From the NCBI GenBank assembly GCA_031285485.1, contig JAITWC010000067.1, positions 1-14,016 of the forward strand: a stretch of DNA of 14,016 nt, written 5' to 3'. Below the pieces are notes generated by a model, which made no database searches, was not told the DNA's origin, and saw only the letters and a list, made by a program, of their open reading frames with translations. The translations under genes and the position numbers were made by a program. This DNA comes from Alistipes sp. GTDB lineage: Bacteria > Bacteroidota > Bacteroidia > Bacteroidales > Rikenellaceae. Below are positions 13,945 to 14,016 of the stretch, piece by piece (position 1 is the first letter of the stretch; the number at the start of each line of letters is the position of its first letter).

Positions 13945-14016
13945 TGTAGAAGAATGTTAGCTCGAAGGCCCTGAAATGGTTGATCAGCTTCTTCGAGAAA
14001 CAACATGTTTTGCGAA
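13925..14016 (-). CDS. Possible C-terminal end of a gene entering from the right edge
   Basis: On the minus strand a frame is open from the right edge to a TAA at 13925-13927 (29 residues: RKTCCFSKKLINHFRAFELTFFYINFGHL split over two sections). The mix of basic and aromatic residues is typical of the C-termini of insertion-sequence transposases, but I do not recognise a family and the stretch is short. The frame overlaps the 3' end of the NVEALA-type gene. If it is a transposase, an insertion end should lie just beyond its stop, inside that gene. Confidence 0.25.
   Translation of the reverse strand, partial: RKTCCFSKKLINHFRAFELTFFYINFGHL

Overview
The window looks like chromosome from a GC-rich gut Bacteroidota, most likely Alistipes or another Rikenellaceae. 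The evidence is the presence of DUF4954, DUF6261 and NVEALA-type proteins, which are families I know from Bacteroidota, together with several copies of the Bacteroidota -7 promoter motif TAnnTTTG placed just before genes. This is inference from family recognition; no taxonomic search was run.

Layout. (1) Bases 1-460 hold no gene I can support, only several small inverted repeats. (2) Bases 461-5678 are a complete branched-chain amino acid operon on the minus strand, transcribed ilvD-ilvB-ilvN-ilvC. A strong intrinsic terminator follows ilvC and a -7 box lies four bases before the ilvD start codon. (3) A divergent intergenic region leads into a plus-strand DUF4954 beta-helix protein. Its stop codon overlaps that of a minus-strand YqaA-like membrane protein. 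(4) Bases 8263-12283 form a compact plus-strand glycan-assembly operon: a Stealth-type sugar-phosphate transferase, a family 2 glycosyltransferase and two tandem family 4 glycosyltransferases. The two family 4 genes are paralogues with divergent N-terminal halves and nearly identical C-terminal donor domains. (5) A 211-base interval carries a textbook TTTG-N19-TAnnTTTG promoter, a 42-base tandem repeat and a possible leaderless small ORF, and is followed by a DUF6261 gene. (6) The right end becomes AT-rich. It carries a broken lipoprotein-like ORF, a perfect 12-base palindrome, an NVEALA-type secreted small protein, and a short open frame entering from the right edge on the minus strand.

How the genes work together. 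The ilv genes turn pyruvate (or pyruvate plus 2-oxobutyrate) into the keto acid precursors of valine, leucine and isoleucine. The Stealth/GT2/GT4/GT4 group probably builds a short phosphodiester-containing surface or secreted glycan. The matching donor domains of the two GT4 enzymes suggest they use the same activated sugar on different acceptors. No polymerase, flippase or initiating transferase is in the window, so the pathway is only partly visible.

The observations most worth follow-up are the mosaic GT4 duplication, the recurring TAnnTTTG-N4-start codon arrangement that implies leaderless transcripts, and the promoter/tandem-repeat/small-ORF unit at 12282-12492.
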